In this document: positions 1 to 5,570 of the stretch, one piece after another | Position numbering within the stretch: the stretch's first letter is position 1 | Layout: the number at the start of each line of letters is the position of its first letter | Origin: Pseudomonadota bacterium | GTDB lineage: Bacteria > Pseudomonadota > Gammaproteobacteria > Steroidobacterales > Steroidobacteraceae | Assembly (NCBI GenBank): GCA_947454665.1 | Contig: CANGMU010000166.1 | Location: 1 to 5,582, forward strand | Length of the DNA: 5,582 bases | Direction: 5' to 3' | Made by a program: the position numbers and the translations under genes | Notes under the pieces: model-generated | What the model saw: only the letters and a program-made list of their open reading frames with translations | Told to the model about the DNA's origin: nothing | Database searches by the model: none

Positions 1-504
1 GCTGAGCGCAGGCGGGTTGAAGGCCGCCGCGATGCCGATACCGGTCATCGTGATGCCAAGCGCGATGCCCCGGCGCCGACTGAAGGTCTCGTTGATGATC
101 TTGCTGTATGCGATCGGTCCCGATGCGGCGCCCGCCACCGCCACCAACACCTGCAGCAGGTAGTAGCTGCTGATGGACTGGATGAACGAACCGAGCGACG
201 CGAAGCCTGCCGACAGCAGCAGCAGCCCCGCCACCGACAACCACTTCGCCCCCAGCCTGTCGACCAGCCAGCCCACGATCGGGTTGGCGCAGGCCAGCGC
301 CAGAGTCACCAGCAGAACGCCGAAGCCGAATTGAACGCGCGTCAGGCCGTAGTCGTGCGCAAGCCCGGCCACGAACAGACCATTGGTGTACAGGAGTAAT
401 GCGGAGACTCCCGTGGCACTGCCAATCACTGCGCTCGCCAGGCTGCGTTGCCAGCCCGGCGCAGGATCCGCGGCCGCAGGCGTCCCGGCTTCGGCGTCCA
501 CCAC
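1..504 (-). CDS. MFS permease, N-terminal part (runs off the left edge)
   Basis: Predicted inner-membrane transporter of the major facilitator superfamily; 168 residues are visible and the C-terminal half lies outside the window. I translated this stretch by hand. After a short polar N-terminus rich in Ala and Pro (about residues 1-20) come hydrophobic segments at roughly 21-45, 60-80, 89-108, 113-135 and 147-165. Between the second and third is GWLVDRLGAKW (about 78-88), a good match to the MFS signature motif A (GxLaDrxGxk). FSRRRGIALGI (about 141-151) followed by a Gly-rich segment and NPP resembles the TM4-TM5 region of MCT/oxalate-formate-type MFS carriers. The start must be non-ATG: the first in-frame Met is about residue 153, and the codon before the chosen GTG (502-504) is the in-frame TAG of the upstream gene. 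A second GTG follows at 499-501. No clear ribosome binding site is visible, so translation is probably coupled to the FAH-like gene. Its position in the operon suggests uptake or export of that enzyme's substrate or product; the substrate itself cannot be read from the sequence. Confidence 0.88.
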   Translation of the reverse strand, partial: MVDAEAGTPAAADPAPGWQRSLASAVIGSATGVSALLLYTNGLFVAGLAHDYGLTRVQFGFGVLLVTLALACANPIVGWLVDRLGAKWLSVAGLLLLSAGFASLGSFIQSISSYYLLQVLVAVAGAASGPIAYSKIINETFSRRRGIALGITMTGIGIAAAFNPPALS

Positions 505-1638
505 CTACTTCTGCGCCACGATGTTGTGCTTCTGCTCGCCGATGCCTTCGACGATACATGTGCCCACGTCGCCGGCCTTCATCCAGCGCGGGTTGGCGCG
601 TTCGATGTTCGTGCCAGCAGGGCTGCCGAGCGAGAGCATGTCGCCCGGGCTCAGCGTCATCACGTTGGACGCGTACGAGAGCATCTCCCAGAGGTTGTAC
701 TCCATGCGACCGGTGTTGGAGTCCTGCTTGATCTCACCGTTGAGCAGGAAATAGTGCCGCACGTTCATGGGCTGCGGGACGAACTCCTTCGGCACGATGA
801 AGGGACCGATCGGCCCGAAGCTGTCGTGGTTCTTCTGGATGAGCCAGTCCGGGCCACCGCCCATCTTCCGGTCGCCTCGGCCAGCTCGATCCGACACGTC
901 GAACTCGATGCTGTAGCCGAAGATGTAATCGGCCGCCGATGCCACAGACACGTTCTTGGCAGGCTTGCCGACCACGACGGCGAATTCGCATTCCCAATCG
1001 ATCTGCTCGCGACCGCGCGGAATGACGACGTCATCGTTCGCACCCACCACCGTGGTGGGCGACTTCAGGAACAGATAGGGATTGTCGGGACGCATATCGC
1101 CAGACGGACGTTCCCAGATGCCAGGTGCGGACTGTGATGCGGCACGTGCAGGGCCGCCCGCGGCACCTGCCGGAGGTCCGCCGGGACCCGCCACACGTGC
1201 ATTTTCCTGCACGATGCCGGCGGCATGTTCGGGGTAGTTGGCGCCCGCATTCAGGATGATGGCGGGTCGTACCGGTGGCAGGACTTTCACCCCGTCGATG
1301 CGACGGATGTATGCGGCAGACTGCGTCGATTCGTTCTCCGCGGCGAGCGCGCGCAGGCGCGGCGCGAACTCGCTATCGTAGCGAGCGATGATGTCCTTGA
1401 GATCAGCGGGGACGCGCAGCTTTGCGGCGGAAGGATGCGCTCGCTCGTACTGTGCGTTGGCCGCGGCAATATCAATGACCACGGTGTCGCGCAACACCAG
1501 CCCCACGAAGGACCGGCTCTGCACCTGGAATGTGCCGAGCTTGAACGGCGTGACCTTTAGTTCAGCCCCAGTGGCTGCAGCGCCCACCATCGCGGCGATC
1601 AGCGCCATCAGTGGTGCAACAAACGGCTTGTGGTTCAT
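505..1638 (-). CDS. Exported fumarylacetoacetate hydrolase (FAH) family protein
   Basis: A 377-residue FAH-fold enzyme. Family members hydrolyse, decarboxylate or hydrate keto/diketo acids such as acylpyruvates, using a divalent metal. Residues 1-25 form a Sec signal peptide (MNHK, hydrophobic core, likely cleavage after TGA at 23-25), so the mature enzyme should be periplasmic, which is unusual because most relatives are cytoplasmic. The catalytic domain begins near NYPEH (134-138). It continues with FLKSP (190-194), DWECEF (214-219, metal ligands probably E216 and E218), FDVSDR (246-251, third ligand probably D247), K269 within IQKNHDSFGPIGP (267-279), NGE (300-302) and LSPGDMLSLGSPAGTN (329-344). 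A Gly/Ala/Pro-rich stretch (about 148-172) interrupts the region after NYPEH, where FAH enzymes have their active-site lid. The glutamate usually three residues after the histidine (NYxxHxxE) is glycine 141 here. The start is backed by AGGGG at 1648-1652, 9 nt upstream. The gene lies 38 nt after the DUF6152-like gene and abuts the MFS gene. Exact substrate is unknown. Confidence 0.93.
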   Translation of the reverse strand: MNHKPFVAPLMALIAAMVGAAATGAELKVTPFKLGTFQVQSRSFVGLVLRDTVVIDIAAANAQYERAHPSAAKLRVPADLKDIIARYDSEFAPRLRALAAENESTQSAAYIRRIDGVKVLPPVRPAIILNAGANYPEHAAGIVQENARVAGPGGPPAGAAGGPARAASQSAPGIWERPSGDMRPDNPYLFLKSPTTVVGANDDVVIPRGREQIDWECEFAVVVGKPAKNVSVASAADYIFGYSIEFDVSDRAGRGDRKMGGGPDWLIQKNHDSFGPIGPFIVPKEFVPQPMNVRHYFLLNGEIKQDSNTGRMEYNLWEMLSYASNVMTLSPGDMLSLGSPAGTNIERANPRWMKAGDVGTCIVEGIGEQKHNIVAQK

Positions 1639-1647
1639 CTGTAAGTT

Positions 1648-1652
1648 CCCCT
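1648..1652 (-). promoter_or_regulatory. Ribosome binding site of the FAH-like gene
   Basis: AGGGG followed by AACTTACAG and then ATG on the - strand. The motif sits inside the 38-nt gap after the DUF6152-like gene, so the FAH-like gene has its own initiation signal and does not depend on coupling, unlike the MFS gene after it. Confidence 0.6.
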
Positions 1653-1676
1653 GTTGATCGTCGCGATGTTCTTGTT

Positions 1677-2081
1677 TTATTGCGCACTCACGCCCGGCAC
1701 GACAAGTGCCGGCGGAATCGCATCGCCTGTGCCGAGTTTGCTACCGTCGGCAAGGATCAGGTAATCGATGCTGCCACCCTGCCGGCCATTCTTGTAGGGA
1801 TGGCCGACCACCGTCACCACGTCACCCTTGCGCACGCTGTCCTTCATCCAGCCCACGCGCTTCAGCACGGGAATGGCGGCACCCTCGAAGCTGAGTGTGG
1901 AAGTCTTGCCGTCCGCGGTGACCATGATTTCCACCCAGACATGGGGGTTGGTCCATTGCACTTCCTTGACCGTCCCCTTGTGGCTGATCGACTTGGCCAT
2001 ATCGAACATGGCAAAGGAGTGATGTGCGGCGGCCGCAAGCGGCATTGCCAGTCCGATGATCAAGGCGATGGTTTTCTTCAT
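1677..2081 (-). CDS. Small secreted DUF6152-like protein
   Basis: A 134-residue protein of unknown function resembling the DUF6152 family, recognised from its pattern: signal peptide, HHSFAMFD, a GTVKEVQWTNPHVWV segment, a GW, a GD and a late HP. The signal peptide is residues 1-19 (MKKT, hydrophobic core, AAAA), so the mature chain is predicted to begin HHSFAMFD at residue 20. Conserved-looking positions are W43-T-N-P-H47-V-W (43-49), G77-W78, G86-D87 and H94-P95. It has no membrane segment after the signal and should be a free periplasmic protein, probably all-beta by its alternating pattern. I chose the ATG at 2079-2081 because GGAGA lies at 2091-2095, 9 nt upstream, and because it gives a clean signal peptide. 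A longer version from a TTG at 2103-2105 would overlap the preceding stop codon and put a basic, non-signal-like sequence in front. It lies about 20 nt after the 254-residue gene and is clearly co-transcribed. Family assignment is from memory of the motif pattern, not from a search. Confidence 0.88.
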   Translation of the reverse strand: MKKTIALIIGLAMPLAAAAHHSFAMFDMAKSISHKGTVKEVQWTNPHVWVEIMVTADGKTSTLSFEGAAIPVLKRVGWMKDSVRKGDVVTVVGHPYKNGRQGGSIDYLILADGSKLGTGDAIPPALVVPGVSAQ

Positions 2082-2090
2082 GGTCAAGGG

Positions 2091-2095
2091 TCTCC
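2091..2095 (-). promoter_or_regulatory. Ribosome binding site that decides the DUF6152-like start
   Basis: GGAGA on the - strand, 9 nt before the ATG at 2079-2081, within the short gap after the stop of the 254-residue gene. It lies downstream of the alternative TTG start at 2103-2105, so it can serve only the ATG. Confidence 0.6.
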
Positions 2096-2101
2096 GGCAA
2101 C

Positions 2102-2866
2102 TCAAAGGTCGCGGTTGTTCTCGCAGAGGTATTCCTCGAAGCGGCTGCCCGGCGGCATCGGCGTATAGGCGCGCTTGATCGCATACGGTTCAGCGAAGGC
2201 CTCGGGATCGGTCAGCAAGGTCTCGATCTCGAGCCGCGTGGGGCTGACGCGGCGGATGCGCTCGATCACCGTCAGCTTGTCGGAATAGGGAATGCCATCG
2301 CGGTCGATCGTCGCAGCGCGGATGTTGTCGGTCTCGACGACCAACGTGTCGCCTTCCCAGCGACCCACTGAATCCCCGTTGAAACTGGGTTCGGCGCCCA
2401 CCGTGTGGCCGATGCCATCCATGTAGATGCGGCGGATGTCATGCAACACCCCGAGGCTCATCGTCACCTGGCCCGGAGTCTGGATGATCTCCACCGGCAT
2501 GGTCCCGAAGCGCGCGATGCCGAAGGCCAGACAACGCGTGACGGTATCGGGTTCCTGCGTGCCGGTCTCGAAGTTCTTCGACCAGGTCGTGAACTTCTTC
2601 GCATAGGGCGGCGTGAGTTTCGGCGGCGCGGGCCGCGTGAAACGCGGCATGCCTGAAGGCGGACCACCTGCCTGCGGCACCGTGGCCGGAGCCCCGACCG
2701 GCGGCCCGAAGTAAGCGAACTCCGGATTCCACATACCCGAGATATTGGGATGCGCAGGATCGCCGTAGAGGGGATCTTTCATGGCCGAAGCTGCCAGGGC
2801 CGCGGCCCCCGCGGAGGCCATGCACAGTACACTGGCCAACCGGACCCACCACGACAATCCGCGCAT
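2102..2866 (-). CDS. Uncharacterised secreted protein, first gene of the operon
   Basis: A 254-residue exported protein whose function I do not know. Residues 1-28 form a signal peptide (MRGLSWWVRL, hydrophobic stretch, Ala-rich end, cleavage probably after A26 or A28). There is a Cys at 15 but no proper lipobox, so it is probably not a lipoprotein. The mature part opens with a Pro/Gly-rich region (about 40-90, with SGMWNPEF at 43-50). It then has RCLAFG (111-116), IRRIYMDG (144-151), PSFNGDSVGRWEGDTLVVET (160-179) and EYLCENNRD (245-253). The RRIYMDG, GDSxGRWEGDTLVVxT and C-terminal Cys-Glu-Asn/Asn-Arg blocks recur in a large family of unnamed secreted proteins of proteobacteria and acidobacteria (from memory), often near DUF6152-type genes. 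Two Cys (112 and 248) remain in the mature protein and could form a disulfide. The start ATG is preceded by GGGGGGAG (2873-2880), 6 nt away. As the promoter-proximal gene facing the TetR regulator, it should be the one most directly controlled by the operator at 2888-2911. Confidence 0.88.
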   Translation of the reverse strand: MRGLSWWVRLASVLCMASAGAAALAASAMKDPLYGDPAHPNISGMWNPEFAYFGPPVGAPATVPQAGGPPSGMPRFTRPAPPKLTPPYAKKFTTWSKNFETGTQEPDTVTRCLAFGIARFGTMPVEIIQTPGQVTMSLGVLHDIRRIYMDGIGHTVGAEPSFNGDSVGRWEGDTLVVETDNIRAATIDRDGIPYSDKLTVIERIRRVSPTRLEIETLLTDPEAFAEPYAIKRAYTPMPPGSRFEEYLCENNRDL

Positions 2867-2872
2867 CGCCTG

Positions 2873-2880
2873 CTCCCCCC
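2873..2880 (-). promoter_or_regulatory. Ribosome binding site of the operon's first gene, with G6 run
   Basis: GGGGGGAG on the - strand, 6 nt before the ATG at 2864-2866. A G6 run also occurs at the matching place before the propeller gene (5562-5567). Confidence 0.6.
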
Positions 2881-2887
2881 GAAGGAT

Positions 2888-2911
2888 TAAATTCCCTTTT
2901 CTGGGAATTTA
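2888..2911. promoter_or_regulatory. Perfect inverted repeat, candidate TetR operator
   Basis: Left arm TAAATTCCC (2888-2896), spacer TTTTCT (2897-2902), right arm GGGAATTTA (2903-2911): nine of nine bases pair, giving a 24-bp dyad. It lies in the 68-nt gap between the divergent regulator and the operon, 21 nt before the operon's first start codon and 23 nt before the regulator's GTG. Size, symmetry and position are those expected for a TetR-family operator that controls both directions, because a dimer there would block both promoters. It is markedly AT-rich against its surroundings, so it may also overlap promoter elements; I could not pick convincing -35/-10 boxes. A terminator is unlikely: it is in a promoter region and lacks a T run after either arm. 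Confidence 0.75.
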
Positions 2912-2933
2912 TCGGAACGCGATGCGGGGAACC

Positions 2934-2947
2934 AGTGGCCCGCCACT
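2934..2947 (+). repeat. Short inverted repeat over the regulator's GTG start
   Basis: AGTGGC (2934-2939), CC, GCCACT (2942-2947): a perfect 6-bp-arm dyad. As RNA it would form a 5-bp stem with a CCCG loop, enclosing the GTG start at 2935-2937. It may be chance, a weak translational brake, or a hint that the true start is the ATG at 2962. Confidence 0.4.
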
Positions 2948-3663
2948 TTCACGCCTGGACCATGAAAGCGAAGAAGACCGTACAGCGCAGCGGAAACCCC
3001 TCCCGACCCGGCCGCAGCCGGGGTCGGCCCAGAGCAAAGCAAGGGACCGTCGGCCGTGAAGTCATCGTGGCCTCGGCGCGGAAACTTCTCGAGAAGGTGC
3101 CGCCCCACAAGGCGACGATTTCCTCGATTGCACGCAGCGCCCAGGTGGACCCGGCACTGGTGCGCTATTACTTCGGCAGCCGCGAGGAACTGCTGCTGGC
3201 GGTGATCGAAGAGATCCTGGGCGACTGGAAGTTCACGCACCCCGCCCAGACGGCAGGTCCAGCGGCCAAACTGGCAGCGCTCGTGGGCGACATGCTCGAT
3301 TTCGCCATCAACGTCCGCTCGATGCAGCGCTTGATGATCGATGAATGCGCCGCGTCGACCTCCCCGGAAGTGCGCCGCCGGGTCCGGGAGCTGAATGCGG
3401 GGGCCGTCAGCCGGCTTGCGCTGTTACTGCATCCGGAAAATGAAAACGGGATCAACGCAACCGATCCGCTGTTCATGCACGTGGCCATCATCGGCATGTG
3501 CGAATTCTTCGCAGCCGCCCAGCCCATGATCACGCCCCTGATGCCGGCAGGCGTCAGCACAAAACTGCTGGCGGACCGCTACAAGGACTTCATCGTGCGC
3601 CTGGTGCTCGACGGCCTGCGCTCGCGCGTCGAACCGTGGTCGCCGCGCAAGCCCCGCCCGTAG
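2935..3663 (+). CDS. TetR/AcrR-family transcriptional regulator
   Basis: A 242-residue DNA-binding repressor-type protein. The N-terminal TetR domain spans about 41-95: REVIVASARKLLEKVPP, then the helix-turn-helix region (about 60-81) ending in the typical VRYYFGSREELLLAVIEE. The preceding tail is basic and contains RGRPR (30-34), an AT-hook-like minor-groove contact sequence seen in many TetR proteins. The rest (about 105-230) is the variable helical ligand-binding and dimerisation domain, so the inducer cannot be read from it. The start is uncertain. GTG at 2935 has GGGGA at 2926-2930, but only 4 nt away and within a small hairpin. ATG at 2962 (residue 10, MKAKKTV) has no good ribosome binding site but gives a more ordinary TetR N-terminus. 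The gene diverges from the four-gene secreted-protein operon across the inverted repeat at 2888-2911, which implies local and autogenous regulation. Its 3' end meets the propeller gene tail to tail. Confidence 0.93.
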   Translation: MARHFHAWTMKAKKTVQRSGNPSRPGRSRGRPRAKQGTVGREVIVASARKLLEKVPPHKATISSIARSAQVDPALVRYYFGSREELLLAVIEEILGDWKFTHPAQTAGPAAKLAALVGDMLDFAINVRSMQRLMIDECAASTSPEVRRRVRELNAGAVSRLALLLHPENENGINATDPLFMHVAIIGMCEFFAAAQPMITPLMPAGVSTKLLADRYKDFIVRLVLDGLRSRVEPWSPRKPRP

Positions 3664-3676
3664 GAGACGTCGGTCC

Positions 3677-5557
3677 CTAGGGGACGTTCACATAGGTTCC
3701 CATCGAATCTTCCCACTTGCTGTCGGTCAACTGGCGGATACGGCCACCGTTGCGATCCATCAGGAAGACCTGGGCATAAGGCTGCGGCGACACGTCATAC
3801 AACGCCGCCTCATCCTTGAATCCGGTGCGCGAGCTTTCGAACCAGATTTCCTTGCCGTCGCTGGACCAGGTCGCATGCGCATCGGCGCCCGCTGCATCCG
3901 TGAGCCGCCTGACATCGGTACCGTCCGGCTGCATCGTGAACACTTCGAAGTCGAAGTCCGGCATGCGGCGCGTGAACACCACTCGATCACCCGAGGGCGA
4001 GTAGAAGGGGAAATTATCCCACTCCGTGGTGACGGTCCTCACGCTGCTGTCCGCGAGGTTCAGCGCGCGCAGACCGCGGGTTTCCGGGTCATCCTTGGTG
4101 GCCCAGACGCGATAGAGAATGGTCTTGCCATCCGGCGACCAGGCGGGAAAGCCGGCATTCACCTTGCTCTGCGTCACCTGGCGACTCTCGGATCCGTCCG
4201 CCTTCACCATGAAGACATTGGCCGGCGCGAACCCGCGGCCACCGAAGAACGTGCCGAATCCGAAGGCGACCCACTGGCAGTCCGGTGACCACGTCGGCAT
4301 GAGCGCTGCGCCCTCCTGCCGCTGGAACACCTTCACGCGCTGGGTGCCATCGACGTTCAGCACGCTGACCGACGCGTTGGGATTGCCGAAGGGGAAATCG
4401 AGGTCGGTAAGCGCCATGCGGCCGTTCTTCGGGCAAACCGCGGGGAACACGTCCGTATAGCGATACTCGTGCTTCTTGTCCCAGCTGTAGAGCTTCGCGA
4501 ATTGAGGCCTGTTCTTGACGTCGATTCGGTAATACACCAGCGACTTGCCGTCGGGCGACCAGGAAGGGCTGCGCACATCACCGTCCGGGCCCCGCGCACC
4601 GTCCGAATAGGCGACGCCGAGCTTCGGGCCGTCCTTGGGCGTCCCCTTGATCACATACCCCATCCGTCCGCCGGGCAGGTACTGCGGGTTGACCTTCAGG
4701 GCAGGACCGCTCGTCACCGCCGCTTCCGCACCGGTGGCCAGATTGATCTCGACGATCTGCGAGACGGATCCCAGGGCCGCGATGCCGGCGCCGTGCATGC
4801 GGGCCCCGAACGTGTCGCGAGCCGTCAGCACGTACGCGATGAGCTTCGTGCCATCCGCCGAGAACTTCGGCGCACCGTAGGCCATCCCAGGCTTGTTGGT
4901 GACGCGACGCAGCCCTGTGCCGTCAGCCTTCATCACGTAGAGGCTTGTGGGATGGGAATGACCGGCACCTGCACCGGTTTCCGCACCGATCCATTTCTCG
5001 CCGCGGTCCGAACTGAAGGCGATCCACTGTCCATCAGGCGACCAGGCGGGCCGGAAGTAGCCGTTCATCGTCGAGGGCGGTGCGGTCTTGCCGTCGCCAG
5101 TAAGGTTCTTTGCCCTACGCGACTTCAGGTCCATCACCCAGATGTTGGCCGTGTGCGCGCCACCCCGCGTCGAGACATAAGCGAGCCTGGAGCCATCGGG
5201 GGAGAGCACGCCCGCATCTTCCATCGAGGCACCGCTCGTCAGCCGCTCGAGACCGGTGCCGTCGGGGCGCACCCGCCAGACGTCTGCCTGGCCATCCCCT
5301 TCACCGTCGCGTTCGGAGGTGAACACGATCCACTGGCCATCGGCGGAGAACGTGGCGTCGTAGTCGCGAGCGCTGCCCGGCGGCAGCAGCAGCCGCTCGC
5401 CGCTGCCATCGGCATTGGAGACGTACAGCGTCAGCTTCGAGGGGCCGATGCGGTTCATCAGCATGACTTCCCTGGCCTCTGCCTGCTGCAAAAGCCCGGG
5501 CAACAGCAATAGCCCAGTGGCCAGGACGGCCTGCACGCACTTGCCCGATATGGTCAT
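3677..5557 (-). CDS. Exported PD40/WD40-like (TolB-type) beta-propeller protein
   Basis: A 626-residue secreted protein built almost wholly of PD40/TolB-like blades. Residues 1-28 are a signal peptide (MTISGK, Leu-rich core, likely cleavage after AEA). Blade motifs of the form (W/F/Y)SxDG followed by a beta-strand occur at 70-74, 118-122, 172-176, 232-236, 333-337, 423-427, 473-477, 519-523 and 564-568, with degenerate ones near 293 and 374. Most are separated by VxxADGTGxRRVT-like strands (for example 97-107, 208-220, 545-553). It is clearly longer than TolB (about 430 residues), lacks an obvious N-terminal TolB domain, and has no C-terminal peptidase or other catalytic domain. A binding or scaffold role in the periplasm or outside the cell is the safest reading, so no tolB symbol is given. 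Only two Cys (375, 427) remain after signal removal. The start is supported by a GGGGGG run at 5562-5567, 4 nt upstream. The 3' end is 13 nt from that of the regulator, and the leader resembles that of the operon, suggesting shared control. Confidence 0.92.
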   Translation of the reverse strand: MTISGKCVQAVLATGLLLLPGLLQQAEAREVMLMNRIGPSKLTLYVSNADGSGERLLLPPGSARDYDATFSADGQWIVFTSERDGEGDGQADVWRVRPDGTGLERLTSGASMEDAGVLSPDGSRLAYVSTRGGAHTANIWVMDLKSRRAKNLTGDGKTAPPSTMNGYFRPAWSPDGQWIAFSSDRGEKWIGAETGAGAGHSHPTSLYVMKADGTGLRRVTNKPGMAYGAPKFSADGTKLIAYVLTARDTFGARMHGAGIAALGSVSQIVEINLATGAEAAVTSGPALKVNPQYLPGGRMGYVIKGTPKDGPKLGVAYSDGARGPDGDVRSPSWSPDGKSLVYYRIDVKNRPQFAKLYSWDKKHEYRYTDVFPAVCPKNGRMALTDLDFPFGNPNASVSVLNVDGTQRVKVFQRQEGAALMPTWSPDCQWVAFGFGTFFGGRGFAPANVFMVKADGSESRQVTQSKVNAGFPAWSPDGKTILYRVWATKDDPETRGLRALNLADSSVRTVTTEWDNFPFYSPSGDRVVFTRRMPDFDFEVFTMQPDGTDVRRLTDAAGADAHATWSSDGKEIWFESSRTGFKDEAALYDVSPQPYAQVFLMDRNGGRIRQLTDSKWEDSMGTYVNVP

Positions 5558-5561
5558 GACG

Positions 5562-5567
5562 CCCCCC
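5562..5567 (-). promoter_or_regulatory. G6 ribosome binding site of the propeller gene
   Basis: GGGGGG on the - strand, 4 nt (CGTC) before the ATG. It is a plain G run without the usual A, matching the G6 run in the leader of the operon's first gene. Confidence 0.45.
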
Positions 5568-5570
5568 AGA

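Noticed and set aside
448..1137. A 229-codon open frame on the + strand opposite the FAH-like gene and the permease start
   Set aside because: It has no recognisable motif or credible ribosome binding site and is fully explained as the antisense of well-supported genes.
2103..2105. TTG as a longer start for the DUF6152-like gene
   Set aside because: It adds eight residues that spoil the signal peptide, overlaps the preceding stop, and lies upstream of the ribosome binding site used for the ATG at 2079-2081.
3667..3687. Possible bidirectional terminator between the convergent genes
   Set aside because: The stem is short and bulged, the inner loop is too tight, and neither strand has a T run.
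4007..4020. GGGGAAATTATCCC, loosely like the operator
   Set aside because: It lies deep inside the propeller coding sequence, is imperfect, and encodes part of DNFPF; probably chance.
4469..5512. A 347-codon open frame on the + strand inside the propeller gene
   Set aside because: It is antisense to a gene with a signal peptide and regular blade motifs. Its translation is rich in Arg, His and Ala with no domain, as expected for a GC-rich shadow frame.
3677..5557. Naming the propeller gene tolB
   Set aside because: It is much longer than TolB, lacks a clear TolB N-terminal domain, and is not next to tol-pal genes.
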